Source: Pseudoxanthomonas sp.
GTDB taxonomy: Bacteria > Pseudomonadota > Gammaproteobacteria > Xanthomonadales > Xanthomonadaceae
Assembly (NCBI RefSeq): GCF_027498035.1
Contig: NZ_CP114978.1
Location: 2,170,001-2,234,000 of the forward strand
Length of the DNA: 64,000 nt
Reading direction: 5' to 3'
Part shown: in pieces, positions 20,510-29,670 of the stretch
How the letters are laid out: each line of letters begins with the position of its first letter
Numbering within the stretch: position 1 is the stretch's first letter
Notes under the pieces: model-generated
The model's database searches: none
What the model was told of the DNA's origin: nothing
What the model saw: the letters and a program-made list of their open reading frames with translations, nothing else
Position numbers and translations under genes: made by a program

Positions 20510-21873
20510 GCCGCCTGGTCGTGGTCTCCAACCGCGTGGCGCTGCCGGGCCAGTCGCAGACCGGCGGACTGGCCACCGGCCTGGGCGCGGCGCTGGGCGA
20601 GCGCGGCGGGCTGTGGTTCGGCTGGAGCGGCAAGACCACGCGCGACAACAGCGGCACCCTGCACGAGGTCAGCGAAGGCAACACGCGCTACGTCACCATG
20701 GACCTGTCCAGGGCCGACCACGACGCTTACTACCTGGGGTTTTCCAACGGCGCGCTTTGGCCGCTGCTGCACTTCCGCCTGGACCTGGTGGACTACGACC
20801 GCAGCAAGCGCGAAGGCTACCGGCGGGTCAACGCCCTGTTCGCCGACCAGCTGGCGCCGCTGTTGCGGGAAGACGACATCGTCTGGATCCACGACTACCA
20901 CCTGATTCCGCTGGGCGCACTGCTGCGCGAACGCGGCATCGGCTGCAGGATCGGATTCTTCCTGCATACGCCGATGCCATCGGCCGACCTGGTCGCCGCC
21001 CTGCCCGACCACCAGCGTTTCTTCAGCACGCTGTATGCGTATGACCTGATCGGCTTCCATACCCGTCGCGACGTGGAACGATTCCAGTCGTACGTGCGCT
21101 TGTTCGGCGGCGGCAAGCTGCTGGACGACGATGTATTGGAAGCACCCGGTGGGCGTCGGTTCCAGGTCGGCGCCTTCCCGATCAGCATCGACACCGGCCT
21201 GATCGCCCAGCAGGCCAGGACTGCGGTCAACAAGCCGGCCGTTCGCGACCTGCGCCACAGCCTGCGCGGGCGGCAGCTGGCCATCGGCGTGGATCGGCTG
21301 GATTACTCCAAGGGCCTGCCGGAACGCTTCAGCGGTTTCGAGCGCTACCTCAAGCGCCACAAGGAACAGCGCGGCAGCCTGACCTATCTTCAGATCGCCC
21401 CGGTCTCGCGTGGCGAAGTCGTCGAATACCAGGTCCTGCGCAGCCAGCTGGAACAGATCGCCGGACACGTCAACGGCACTTATGCCGAAGCCGACTGGAC
21501 GCCGATCCGCTACGTCAACCAGAACTACACCCACGCCACCCTGACCGGCTTCTACCGCGCCGCAAGCATCGGCCTGGTCACGCCCCTGCGCGACGGCATG
21601 AACCTGGTCGCCAAGGAGTACATCGCCGCGCAGGACCCGGAAGACCCCGGCGTGCTGGTGCTATCGATCCTGGCCGGCGCCGCCGACGAGATGACCGAGG
21701 CCCTCATCGTCAATCCGCATGACCTGGACGGCGTGGCCGATGCCATCGCCACGGCTGCGACCATGCCCAGGGCCAAGCGCATCGAACGCTGGCGGGCGAT
21801 GATGGACAAGCTGCAGCGCAACGATATCAATGCCTGGCGCAGGGCCTATCTACAGGCACTGGAAGCGGCTTGA
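20506..21873 (+). CDS. otsA: Trehalose-6-phosphate synthase
   Basis: A 455-residue GT20 enzyme. SNRVALPG near the N-terminus, [31 protein letters not shown] and [15 protein letters not shown] give the glucose-6-phosphate and UDP-glucose sites. The start ATG overlaps the GH15 stop codon in ATGA. Product: trehalose-6-phosphate for osmotic and desiccation protection. Confidence 0.96.
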   Translation: MSRLVVVSNRVALPGQSQTGGLATGLGAALGERGGLWFGWSGKTTRDNSGTLHEVSEGNTRYVTMDLSRADHDAYYLGFSNGALWPLLHFRLDLVDYDRSKREGYRRVNALFADQLAPLLREDDIVWIHDYHLIPLGALLRERGIGCRIGFFLHTPMPSADLVAALPDHQRFFSTLYAYDLIGFHTRRDVERFQSYVRLFGGGKLLDDDVLEAPGGRRFQVGAFPISIDTGLIAQQARTAVNKPAVRDLRHSLRGRQLAIGVDRLDYSKGLPERFSGFERYLKRHKEQRGSLTYLQIAPVSRGEVVEYQVLRSQLEQIAGHVNGTYAEADWTPIRYVNQNYTHATLTGFYRAASIGLVTPLRDGMNLVAKEYIAAQDPEDPGVLVLSILAGAADEMTEALIVNPHDLDGVADAIATAATMPRAKRIERWRAMMDKLQRNDINAWRRAYLQALEAA

Positions 21874-21896
21874 GTTAGCCCTTCCGGGCATCCGCA

Positions 21897-21940
<44 letters not shown>

Positions 21941-21974
21941 GATTGTGATCTGGCTTTGGTGCTTGATCTTCAGC

Positions 21975-22485
21975 GCCTTCAAAGCGAGCCGAGCACCGCA
22001 GCCGGAAGCGGCCGCAGAGGCGCGGATGTCTGAGCGCAGCGAGTTCCGCGCCGTGCCGCTTCCGGCGAGGAGCACAGGGGACCGCCGCGTCGCGGCGGCG
22101 AGTGTTTTCAATCCCCTCTTTGGGACGGCGCCCACGGTTTTGGCTACTTTTGCCACGACAAAAGTGGCTCGCGTCGCGCAGTGACGTGAAAGCTTTGCTT
22201 TCGCTCCTGCTGCTGCACTTGCTTCGCGTTGTTGTTAGAAGTTCCCAAAGCAGGGCGAAAGCAAGATCACTACAGAGCTTTCGCGCCGCTCTGCGGCACG
22301 ACTCCCTTTTGTCTTGGCAAAAGGAAGCAAAACCGCCTTCGCCGGACACTCGCCGCCGCGACGCGGCGGTGCCCTGCGCTCCTCGAAGAAAACGGCACGG
22401 CGCCCAAACTCGCTACGCTCAGACAAGGGCGCCTCTTCGGCCGTTTCCTCCTGCGGTGCTCGGCTCGCTTTACGGCTCGATCAGA
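21975..22485. repeat. Long imperfect inverted repeat (arms of about 225 bp)
   Basis: The left arm (about 21975-22200) and the reverse complement of the right arm (about 22255-22485) share AAAGCGAGCCGAGCACCGCAG, TCTGAGCG.AGCGAGTT, CACCGCCGCGTCGCGGCGGC (left arm has ACCG in place of CACCG) and a TTTTGCCA.GACAAAAG segment in the same order. The 55-bp centre contains GTTGTTGTTAGAAGTTCC. Reading frames through it give Arg-rich peptides in both orientations and look spurious. It occupies most of the gene-free region 21874-22837; the rest shows nothing recognisable. Confidence 0.7.
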
Positions 22486-22837
22486 TCAACAGCGGAGCAC
22501 AGCCACAACCACAGCGAAATGCAAAAGCAAGCGCAGAAGCAAAGGCCAATCTCGCATCGCGCCTGCGCAAACTGACCCACATGACAGCCTACAGGCTGAA
22601 TCAGCGCGCGACCTGGCCAACCACGCAACCGTGAAGAAAACAGCCGGAATTTAACGCTTTTCTACGCCACGTCTGGCGCTGCGCGTGCAGCCGTCTCCAA
22701 CAATATGAAGCGTTGCTGTGCACCAGCCTGAATTGCGTGCGGTACGCCGGGAATCGTTCATCTGGAAATTTCTACGGTGTGCGCCGTCCCGCCACGTTGC
22801 GGGCCACATCACAAGAACGAAGAACGAGGTAGACCCC

Positions 22838-23530
22838 ATGAAGATTCGCCTGCTTGGTTTGGCCCTGGTGCCGCTGCTTGCCGCCCCGCCCGTATTCGCC
22901 CAGGAAGCCGTGAGCGCGGCGACCGACACCGATGGCACGCCGCATGGCGTGGCCACCAACAGCACCACCGGCGGCGACGCCGATGCCGCGTTCAAGCGCT
23001 GGGCCGTGGTTGGCAGCGCCACTTTGATGCAGCCGTCCTCGCGCCCGCTGCGCGGCACCAGCGTCGATGTTGATGGCGACACCGCGCCGACCATCAGCGC
23101 CAGCTACTACGCCACGCCGAACATCGCGGTGGAACTGTGGGGCGCGGCCGACAAGTTCAAGCACGACGTGAGCGACAGCGCCGGCAGGATCGGCAGCGTC
23201 GACCAGCTGCCGCTGGCGATCAGCGGCCAGTACCACTTCGGCACGCCGGACAAGGTGTTCCGTCCGTTCGTGGGCGTGGGCTACTACCAGTCCAATTTCA
23301 GCAACGAGAACCTCGGCAGCGTGTCGGGCGAACACGTCGGCGTGAAGGATGCCAAGGGCGCCATCGGCACCGTCGGCCTGGACATGAACATCAATCCGAA
23401 CTGGTTCGCCCGCGTCGATGCGCGCTACATGGATGGTTCGCCGGACCTGACCGTCAACGGCAGCCGCACGGGCGAGGATCTTGACCTGAATCCCTGGACC
23501 GTCGGCGTTGGCATCGGCGCGCGATTCTAA
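22838..23530 (+). CDS. ompW: OmpW family outer-membrane protein
   Basis: A 230-residue protein with a signal peptide (KIRLLGLALVPLLAAPPVFA, cleavage after FAQ) and the OmpW pattern of an eight-stranded barrel: AVVGSATLMQPSS, PTISASYYATPNIAVELWGA, QYHFGTPDKVFRPFVGVGYY and the C-terminal GVGIGARF. A GAGG site precedes the ATG. OmpW proteins form a narrow hydrophobic channel. A strong terminator follows. Confidence 0.9.
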   Translation: MKIRLLGLALVPLLAAPPVFAQEAVSAATDTDGTPHGVATNSTTGGDADAAFKRWAVVGSATLMQPSSRPLRGTSVDVDGDTAPTISASYYATPNIAVELWGAADKFKHDVSDSAGRIGSVDQLPLAISGQYHFGTPDKVFRPFVGVGYYQSNFSNENLGSVSGEHVGVKDAKGAIGTVGLDMNINPNWFARVDARYMDGSPDLTVNGSRTGEDLDLNPWTVGVGIGARF

Positions 23531-23581
23531 GCAGCGCACGCCGGCCGCGCGCCCTTGAGGGACGCGCGACAGCGTCATCCA

Positions 23582-23612
23582 GGCGGCGGACCCGATGGTC
23601 CGCCGCCTTTTT
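23582..23612 (+). terminator. Rho-independent terminator after ompW
   Basis: A perfect 11-bp stem, GGCGGCGGACC (23582-23592) with 23597-23607, CGAT loop, then five T. Confidence 0.9.
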
Positions 23613-23776
23613 CATGGCGCACATCCCTGCGCGCCACCCTTCAGGCGGCTTCGCCGTGAAAAACGGCTGTCCTGCCGTTTTTCCGTGGATGGTGCAATGC
23701 CGGCCAGGCGATCTGCTCACTACGCCTTCGCGACGGTGTGGTCAGCATGGCGGCCGACCTCTTCCGGGAATCCCCC

Positions 23777-24079
23777 ATGCCCATCATCCGCATGCGCGTC
23801 ACCGCTGACGACGACGCCACCCTGATCCTGACCCATTCGCTGGAATCCATCGAAGGCATCGAGCGGGTGGAGGAGATCGAAGACCTGATGCCACATATGG
23901 ACGATGACGATTCCAGTTCCGCGGGCCTGGACGAAGATGCCCCACCGGGCTTTTCGGTGATCGAGGTCGAGGCCCCCAACGACGAAGGCGTGCGCCGCGT
24001 CCATGACGTCGTCGAGCGGGTCTCGCGTGCCACCAGCAGCGTCATCGAGATCCTCACCGACGAAGACGACGAGATGTGA
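23777..24079 (+). CDS. Small acidic conserved-looking protein of unknown function
   Basis: A 100-residue protein with no signal or membrane segment. It opens MPIIRMRVTADDDATLILTH and has two alternating beta-alpha stretches (8-35 and 65-95), an acidic central insert (HMDDDDSSSAGLDEDAPPG) and an acidic C-terminus, which could be a small ferredoxin-like fold. The in-frame ATG at 23738 is possible but the ATG at 23777 has a GGGAA site. I do not recognise a family. Confidence 0.6.
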   Translation: MPIIRMRVTADDDATLILTHSLESIEGIERVEEIEDLMPHMDDDDSSSAGLDEDAPPGFSVIEVEAPNDEGVRRVHDVVERVSRATSSVIEILTDEDDEM

Positions 24080-24253
24080 CGGCAACGCACCTTCGCAGGC
24101 AGCGGGCCGGCGCGGCGTGGATGCGCCACGCGAGCCATGACACGGCGACACCGTGTCTTCGGCCCTCGACGCTGGGGTAGCATTGGCCGGAAAGCGCAAC
24201 AGGAAGTCCTGGACGGGACGGCCGCCCTTGCCCAGGCTGCAGGAGAACCCCGC

Positions 24254-25153
24254 TTGAAAGTGGATACCACGACGGTCCGATTGATCATGGCCACGGTCGA
24301 GGAAGGAAGCATCTCGCGCGCGGCCAATCGCCTGGATCTTGCGATCGCCGCAGCGTCCCGGCGCATTTCAGACCTTGAGGACCAGCTTGGGATCAAGCTC
24401 TTCCGGCGCCTGCCGCATGGTGTCGAGGTCACCGAGTCAGGTGGAAAGCTCATTGACCACATCCAACAGATCGACAATCTGGTGGACCGGCTGACAGGCG
24501 ACGCGCAGGTGCTGGTTGGCGGGCTGGATGGGCGGATCATCATCGGCGCGCCCAAGGCCGTCATCATCGAGTTCTTATGTGCCGACATCGCGCGGATTCA
24601 GCAGTTGTATCCGCGCATCACCCTGAAGATCGTCGAGGAGAACAGCAGGAACATCCAGCAGTCACTGCGTGACCGTCTCATCGATATCGGCATCTATGAA
24701 TCCAGAAGCGGATTTCTGGACATGACGCCATATCCTTACCGCAGCGACCGGCTGGTCCTGGTCTACAACGCCGCCCATTTCAGCTTCGACACGATGCCGG
24801 TTCCATTGGATGCGTTGTTCGACAAGCCACTGATCTCGCTGGGCAAGGGCTCGGCCACGCTCGCGGCGGTGGAACGTGCATTCCGCAACCAGGGGCGTGC
24901 TTTCACCAACAACTTCCTGGTCTCAGGGTTCGACACCATGCTGACCATGGTGCGCAACGGCCTGGGCGTTGGCTTGATGCCGCCTGCGGTACTGCGCCTG
25001 CTGGGCGGCGAAACGTCCGTGAGCGCGGCCGAGCTGGAAGGAAGCTGGCAACAACGCAACTACGTGCTCTCCTTCGTCGAAGGACACGTACAGGCCCAGA
25101 CGCTGGCCAACATCGTCGCCGAGCTGAAGCAGAACGCCAACGCACGGTCTTGA
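24254..25153 (+). CDS. LysR family transcriptional regulator
   Basis: A 299-residue protein with an N-terminal winged helix (VRLIMATVEEGSISRAANRL, then AAASRRISDLEDQLGIKLF) and a periplasmic-binding-like effector domain (about 90-295). The start is a TTG at 24254 with an AGGAGA site 7 bp upstream; frame sequence above it lacks LysR homology. It heads, in the same orientation, the CoA-transferase operon from 25585 and is its likely regulator. Confidence 0.9.
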   Translation: MKVDTTTVRLIMATVEEGSISRAANRLDLAIAAASRRISDLEDQLGIKLFRRLPHGVEVTESGGKLIDHIQQIDNLVDRLTGDAQVLVGGLDGRIIIGAPKAVIIEFLCADIARIQQLYPRITLKIVEENSRNIQQSLRDRLIDIGIYESRSGFLDMTPYPYRSDRLVLVYNAAHFSFDTMPVPLDALFDKPLISLGKGSATLAAVERAFRNQGRAFTNNFLVSGFDTMLTMVRNGLGVGLMPPAVLRLLGGETSVSAAELEGSWQQRNYVLSFVEGHVQAQTLANIVAELKQNANARS

Positions 25154-25584
25154 TTCCCGCCGCTGCGGTCGTTGTCCAAGCGGAAACATGCCGCATGCAG
25201 CATTCCGCCCCGGCCTGCGGCAAGGTGCTGCAGAAGGTACTTCGACAATGGTCTAAGGCGTTTCATATCGAACCTTCAGCGCATGGAGCGTGCGGGTTTC
25301 CATATCCGATATGGCAAGCAGCAGCGACCTTCATCGCGTGCCCATGTGTCCGCATCGACGCTGCCTTTTCCTTCTGGCATGGGCCTTTGACGCCCTGCGC
25401 CTGCGAAGACGGCCTTCGGTTGGCCACAGCTGACGGCGCCACCTCCAGCGACCGTCGCGACCAGCACGCCAGGCCGCCTTCGAATTCCGCGAACTCAGCC
25501 ATGTCCAGCAGGTGCTTGCCGGTGCTTCGTCGGTCGATGAGAGTGCAACGCCACATCGCCACGACCAGAGAACGGGAGACGCAC
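25154..25584 (+). other. 431-bp leader of the CoA-transferase operon
   Basis: No gene is seen here. The notable element is a near-perfect palindrome, CCATATC C GATATGG at 25300-25314, with a related half-site CATATCGA at 25264-25271. It is a candidate operator for the upstream LysR protein, but sits about 270 bp from the next start codon. Confidence 0.4.
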
Positions 25585-26778
25585 ATGGCGCACTCGAACG
25601 ACACATCACCCCGGGAAGCAGCCCGACCATTACCCCTGGCCGGAATCCGCGTGCTGGATGTCAGCCAGGTCATGGCCGGGCCCTTCGCCTGCATGATGCT
25701 GGCGGACATGGGGGCCGACGTCATCAAGGTCGAGCCCCTGGAAGGTGACCAGACGCGCGGCGCCATGGGATTCAAGATGAAGGGGCCTGACAGCATGGGC
25801 TTCCTCAACATGAACCGGAACAAGCGTTCGGTCGCGCTGGACCTCAAGACCGAGGAAGGCAGGGAGTTTTTCTACGAGTTGGCCAGGTCCGCCGACATGA
25901 TGGTGGAGAACTACCGCCCCGGCGTGGTCAAGCGGCTTGGCATCGACTACGAGACCATCCGCAAGATCAATCCCAGGATGGTCTATGCGAGCATTTCCGG
26001 CTTCGGCCAGAGCGGCCCATGGTCCTCGCGACCAGGCTTTGATCTCATGGCCCAGGCCATGTCGGGCGTGATGAGCGTGACCGGCTACAAGGATGGACCG
26101 CCAGTGAAGGCCGGCGTGCCCGTGGCTGACATCGGCTGCGCGCTCTTCGCGGTGTATGGCTTGCTGTCGGCCTATATCGGTGCGCAGAAATCGGGCCTGG
26201 GCCAACACATCGATGCATCGCTGTTCGATTCGGCCATGGCCTTCTCCATCTGGGACATGTCCGACTACTGGGGGACCGGTACGCCACCGACCCCGCTTGG
26301 GACCAGCAACAAGATGAGTGCGCCATATCAGGCGGTGAAAGCGCGCGATGGATATTTCGTCATGGGCGCGACCAACCAGAAGCTGTGGAAGAAGCTGTGC
26401 GAGCTACTGCAGCGGCCCGACCTGGAGACGCACCCCGACTTTGCCACCGTCGCACTTCGCCTGAAGCACCGGGAGGCGCTGATTTCCGCGCTGGAAGCCT
26501 CGTTCGGCCAACGCGATGCCGAGGACTGGATCACCACCTTGCTCGAAGCTGGCATCCCGGCCGGGCCCATCCTGACCTATCCGGAGGCCTTTGGAAGCGA
26601 GCACGCAAGGCACCGCGGGATGTGCATGGAAATCAAGCACCCCAACGAGGGAACCGTGAAGAACATCGGCTTCCCGGTGAAGATGGGAGGCACGCCCCAG
26701 CACGTCTACCGTCACCCGCCACTGCTGGGCGAGCACAACCAGGAACTGCGCGACGAGCTTGCCGCGGTGCCCGCATGA
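25585..26778 (+). CDS. Class III (CaiB/BaiF) CoA-transferase
   Basis: A 397-residue protein with the family opening GIRVLDVSQVMAGPFACMML, the ADVIKVEPLEGDQTR segment, and the CoA-thioester-forming aspartate Asp182 in GVPVADIGCALF. These enzymes move CoA between a donor thioester and a carboxylic acid (formate/oxalate, carnitine/gamma-butyrobetaine, itaconate/succinate). The start ATG has a GGGAG site. It overlaps the crotonase gene by 4 bp, so its product is probably that enzyme's substrate. The acid it activates is unknown. Confidence 0.92.
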   Translation: MAHSNDTSPREAARPLPLAGIRVLDVSQVMAGPFACMMLADMGADVIKVEPLEGDQTRGAMGFKMKGPDSMGFLNMNRNKRSVALDLKTEEGREFFYELARSADMMVENYRPGVVKRLGIDYETIRKINPRMVYASISGFGQSGPWSSRPGFDLMAQAMSGVMSVTGYKDGPPVKAGVPVADIGCALFAVYGLLSAYIGAQKSGLGQHIDASLFDSAMAFSIWDMSDYWGTGTPPTPLGTSNKMSAPYQAVKARDGYFVMGATNQKLWKKLCELLQRPDLETHPDFATVALRLKHREALISALEASFGQRDAEDWITTLLEAGIPAGPILTYPEAFGSEHARHRGMCMEIKHPNEGTVKNIGFPVKMGGTPQHVYRHPPLLGEHNQELRDELAAVPA

Positions 26779-27560
26779 ACGCGGCATCCACGCGCGCCTG
26801 CGTGATGCACCGCCTGGTCGGTGCGGGGATGGCCGAGATCGTGATCGACCGCCCTGAGCGGCACAACGCCATGACCCTACCGATGTACGAGGAATTTCTC
26901 CGGATCGCCGGCATCCTGCAGGCCGACGCCAGCGTCCGATGCATCCTGGTCCGCGGCGCCGGAGGGAAATCCTTTGTCGCCGGCACCGATATCGACCACT
27001 TCCGCGATTTCACTTCCGGCACGCAAGGGATTGCCTACGAAGCGATGATCGAACAGGTTATCGATGCGGTGGAACGCATCCCGGTGCCCACGGTCGCCGT
27101 CATCGACGGATGGGCCGCGGGCGGTGGCCTGGCGCTGGCTACGGCCTGCGACTTCAGGGTCTGCAGTGACACCTCACGCTTCGGTGCGCCCATCGCCAGG
27201 ACATTGTCCAACACACTCTCGGCCAGGAACCTGGCTCGGCTGATTGCGGCATTCGGCGTTCCAAGGGTCAAGAAGATGCTGCTGCTGGCCGACCATCTCG
27301 ACGCGCCGGAAGCGCTGTCGTGTGGCTACATCTACGCGGTATCCACCAAAGATGAACTTGAAGCGGCGACCATCGCATTGGCCAGGCGTCTGGCATCGCT
27401 ATCGCCTGTCACCCAGCACGCCATCAAGGAGAGCATGCGCCGGGTGGTGATGGAGCACCAACTGGTTGACGATGACCTGGTCGAGCAGGTCTATGGCAGC
27501 CAGTCCTTCCGGGACGCCGTTGCGGCGTTCGGGTCGAAGTCGAACACGGCCAGGCGTTAG
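26775..27560 (+). CDS. Crotonase superfamily protein lacking both hydratase glutamates
   Basis: A 261-residue crotonase-fold protein: IVIDRPERHNAMTLPMYEEF and AGGKSFVAGTDIDHF form the CoA site and first oxyanion-hole strand, VAVIDGWAAGGGLALATACD the second. In enoyl-CoA hydratases two glutamates, in GGGxE and in the xPE motif about 20 residues later, catalyse hydration. Here the corresponding residues are Ala (GGGLALA) and Ala (FGAPIAR). A simple hydratase is therefore unlikely; an isomerase, hydrolase, lyase or decarboxylase is more plausible. Second gene of the operon, ATGA overlap with the CoA-transferase. Confidence 0.88.
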   Translation: MNAASTRACVMHRLVGAGMAEIVIDRPERHNAMTLPMYEEFLRIAGILQADASVRCILVRGAGGKSFVAGTDIDHFRDFTSGTQGIAYEAMIEQVIDAVERIPVPTVAVIDGWAAGGGLALATACDFRVCSDTSRFGAPIARTLSNTLSARNLARLIAAFGVPRVKKMLLLADHLDAPEALSCGYIYAVSTKDELEAATIALARRLASLSPVTQHAIKESMRRVVMEHQLVDDDLVEQVYGSQSFRDAVAAFGSKSNTARR

Positions 27561-27632
27561 CCTGCTGGCCGACGGATTGGTCCTCATGGCCCCGGCTTGC
27601 CGGGCGCTGGAGTCAATGACCTGGGAGGGTTC

Positions 27633-28970
27633 ATGAAACGCTTGTCCATGAAGGCGAGTACGACCGTGCTCGTGATGCTTTGCCTGATGTACTTCATCAC
27701 CTACGTCGACCGCGTCAATGTCAGTACTGCGGCTGGGCAGTTCAAGAGCGAACTTGGGCTGTCCAACACCGAGCTGGGGTTCGTGTTCTCGGCATTCGGG
27801 TATCCCTACGTGATCTTCCAGTTCATCGGCGGCTGGATCGCGGACCGGTTTGGTGCCCGCAGGACGCTCCTGGTGTGCGCGGCGATCTGGGCCGTGGCAA
27901 CGGTCCTGACCGGACTTGCTGGTGGCCTGGTATCGCTGATCGCCGCCCGGCTGTTGCTGGGGCTGGGCGAAGGCGCGACCTTCCCCGCCGCCACCAGTGC
28001 CATGGGAGCCTGGATTCCGAGGGCCAAGCGCGGGATGGCGCAAGGCATCACCCATTCCGCTGCCCGATTCGGCAACGCGGTGGCACCAATGATCGTGCTG
28101 GCCATCATGACGGCATTTGACTGGCGCACGTCGTTCTATGTGCTGGGCGTGGTCAGCGCAGCGTGGTTGGCCGCGTGGTACTTCTGCTACACCGAACTGC
28201 CTGCCGACCATCCTCGGATCACTGCCGAGGAGCTCAAGATTCTTCCTGCACCCAAGACCCGGCGCGAACATCCGCCTGGTCAATGGGGGCGCCTGTATCG
28301 CCGCATGCTGCCCGTCTCGGCAGTTTACTTCTGCTACAACTGGACGCTCTGGTTAATGCTCAGCTGGATGCCGCTGTACTTCATGCACAGCTTCAATCTG
28401 AACATCAAGAATGCGGTGATCTTCACCTCCGGTGTCTTCGTGGCCGGCGTGGTGGGTGACCTGGCCGGCGGCATGGTGAGCGACCGGCTGCTGACCAGGA
28501 CAGGGAATCTACGCATTGCACGCAGCTACCTGGTGGCCGGCTGCATGGCCTTGACCGCCATTTCACTGATTCCGGTCCTGCTGGTCAGCGACCCGGTCCA
28601 CGCCCTCGTGTTCCTGGCCGCGGCGATGTTCTTCAATGAAATGGCCGTTGGCCCCATGTGGGCGATTCCCATGGACATCGCCAACGAACGCGCAGGAACC
28701 GCATCGGGCATCATGAGTGGCACCGGCGTCACCGCTGCACTGATCAGCCCGGTCGTGGCAGGCCTCATCGCTGACCGCCTGGGCAATTGGAACATCACCT
28801 TCCTGGTGTCCATTGGGATCATGATCGTCGGCACCGTGCTGTGTTTCGTCATGAAGCCAGATGCGCCGTTCCGGGATAACCACGACGCGACGCGTGCCGG
28901 AGACACTCCGCCACTGCCCCCGGTCGTCGATTACTTCGGCAAGGATCGACAACCTGGCCAAGCCCGCTGA
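27633..28970 (+). CDS. MFS transporter, anion:cation symporter (ACS) type
   Basis: A 445-residue protein with twelve membrane segments. LMYFITYVDRVNVSTAAGQF in helix 1, GYPYVIFQFIGGWIADRFGA in helices 2-3 and the signature after helix 2 place it with the ACS carriers of sugar acids, tartrate, phthalate and similar organic anions. The ATG at 27633 has a GGGAGG site. It probably imports the substrate of this operon as an organic anion. Confidence 0.88.
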   Translation: MKRLSMKASTTVLVMLCLMYFITYVDRVNVSTAAGQFKSELGLSNTELGFVFSAFGYPYVIFQFIGGWIADRFGARRTLLVCAAIWAVATVLTGLAGGLVSLIAARLLLGLGEGATFPAATSAMGAWIPRAKRGMAQGITHSAARFGNAVAPMIVLAIMTAFDWRTSFYVLGVVSAAWLAAWYFCYTELPADHPRITAEELKILPAPKTRREHPPGQWGRLYRRMLPVSAVYFCYNWTLWLMLSWMPLYFMHSFNLNIKNAVIFTSGVFVAGVVGDLAGGMVSDRLLTRTGNLRIARSYLVAGCMALTAISLIPVLLVSDPVHALVFLAAAMFFNEMAVGPMWAIPMDIANERAGTASGIMSGTGVTAALISPVVAGLIADRLGNWNITFLVSIGIMIVGTVLCFVMKPDAPFRDNHDATRAGDTPPLPPVVDYFGKDRQPGQAR

Positions 28971-29079
28971 GATCGTTGAAAAGCGCGGCTCCAATGTCCC
29001 ATTGGCCTGGTCGCACGGCATCGTCTCCGCCCATCGCGCGTCGCGAAGCGATGGCGCACCCCATCAATGAGGAGCCCCC

Positions 29080-29613
29080 GTGCCCAGTTATGAGATTGAA
29101 GGCAAGCGTCCGACCCTGAAACCCGGGAGCTGGATCGCACCCGGCGCGCATGTAATTGGAGAAGTGACACTGGAGGATGGCGCAAGCATCTGGTTCGGGG
29201 CAGTGGTCCGCGGGGACAATGCCCCGATCAGTATCGGGGCCGGCACTAACGTGCAGGACGGAGCCGTGCTGCATGCGGACCCCGGCTTTCCACTGATCAT
29301 TGGCGATGGAGTGACGGTGGGACATGCCGTCGTCCTGCACGGATGCACGATCGGCGCGGGCAGCCTGATCGGCATGGGCGCGGTGGTCATGAATGGCGCC
29401 ACCCTCGGACCGCATTCACTGGTCGCCGCCAACGCGCTGGTGACCGAGGGCAAGACCTTTCCGCCAGGTAGCCTGATCATGGGAAGCCCCGCGCGTGCGG
29501 TCCGCGCACTGGATGCACCGGCCATTGCGGCGCTCGAGACCTCGTGGAAACAGTATCGCGACAAGGCGGCTGCGTTTTCCGGCCGGATCATCGTGCATCA
29601 CGACGGTGGCTGA
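29080..29613 (+). CDS. Gamma-carbonic-anhydrase-like hexapeptide-repeat protein
   Basis: A 177-residue left-handed beta-helix protein with tandem hexapeptides (APGAHVIGEVTLEDGASIWF, IGAGTNVQDGAVLHA, IGDGVTVGHAVVLHG, IGAGSLIGMGAVV). Three histidines in LHADPG, GHAVV and VLHGC match the zinc ligands of the gamma-CA/PaaY/CaiE group. Start is GTG (29080-29082) with an AGGAG site. PaaY and CaiE members accompany CoA-dependent pathways, where thioesterase or cofactor roles have been proposed; that fits its neighbours. Confidence 0.85.
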   Translation: MPSYEIEGKRPTLKPGSWIAPGAHVIGEVTLEDGASIWFGAVVRGDNAPISIGAGTNVQDGAVLHADPGFPLIIGDGVTVGHAVVLHGCTIGAGSLIGMGAVVMNGATLGPHSLVAANALVTEGKTFPPGSLIMGSPARAVRALDAPAIAALETSWKQYRDKAAAFSGRIIVHHDGG

Positions 29614-29670
29614 GTCGCCATCCAGCCAGACGAGTGCCGGATGGACCAACGTGGCCGAAGGAACCATCGA

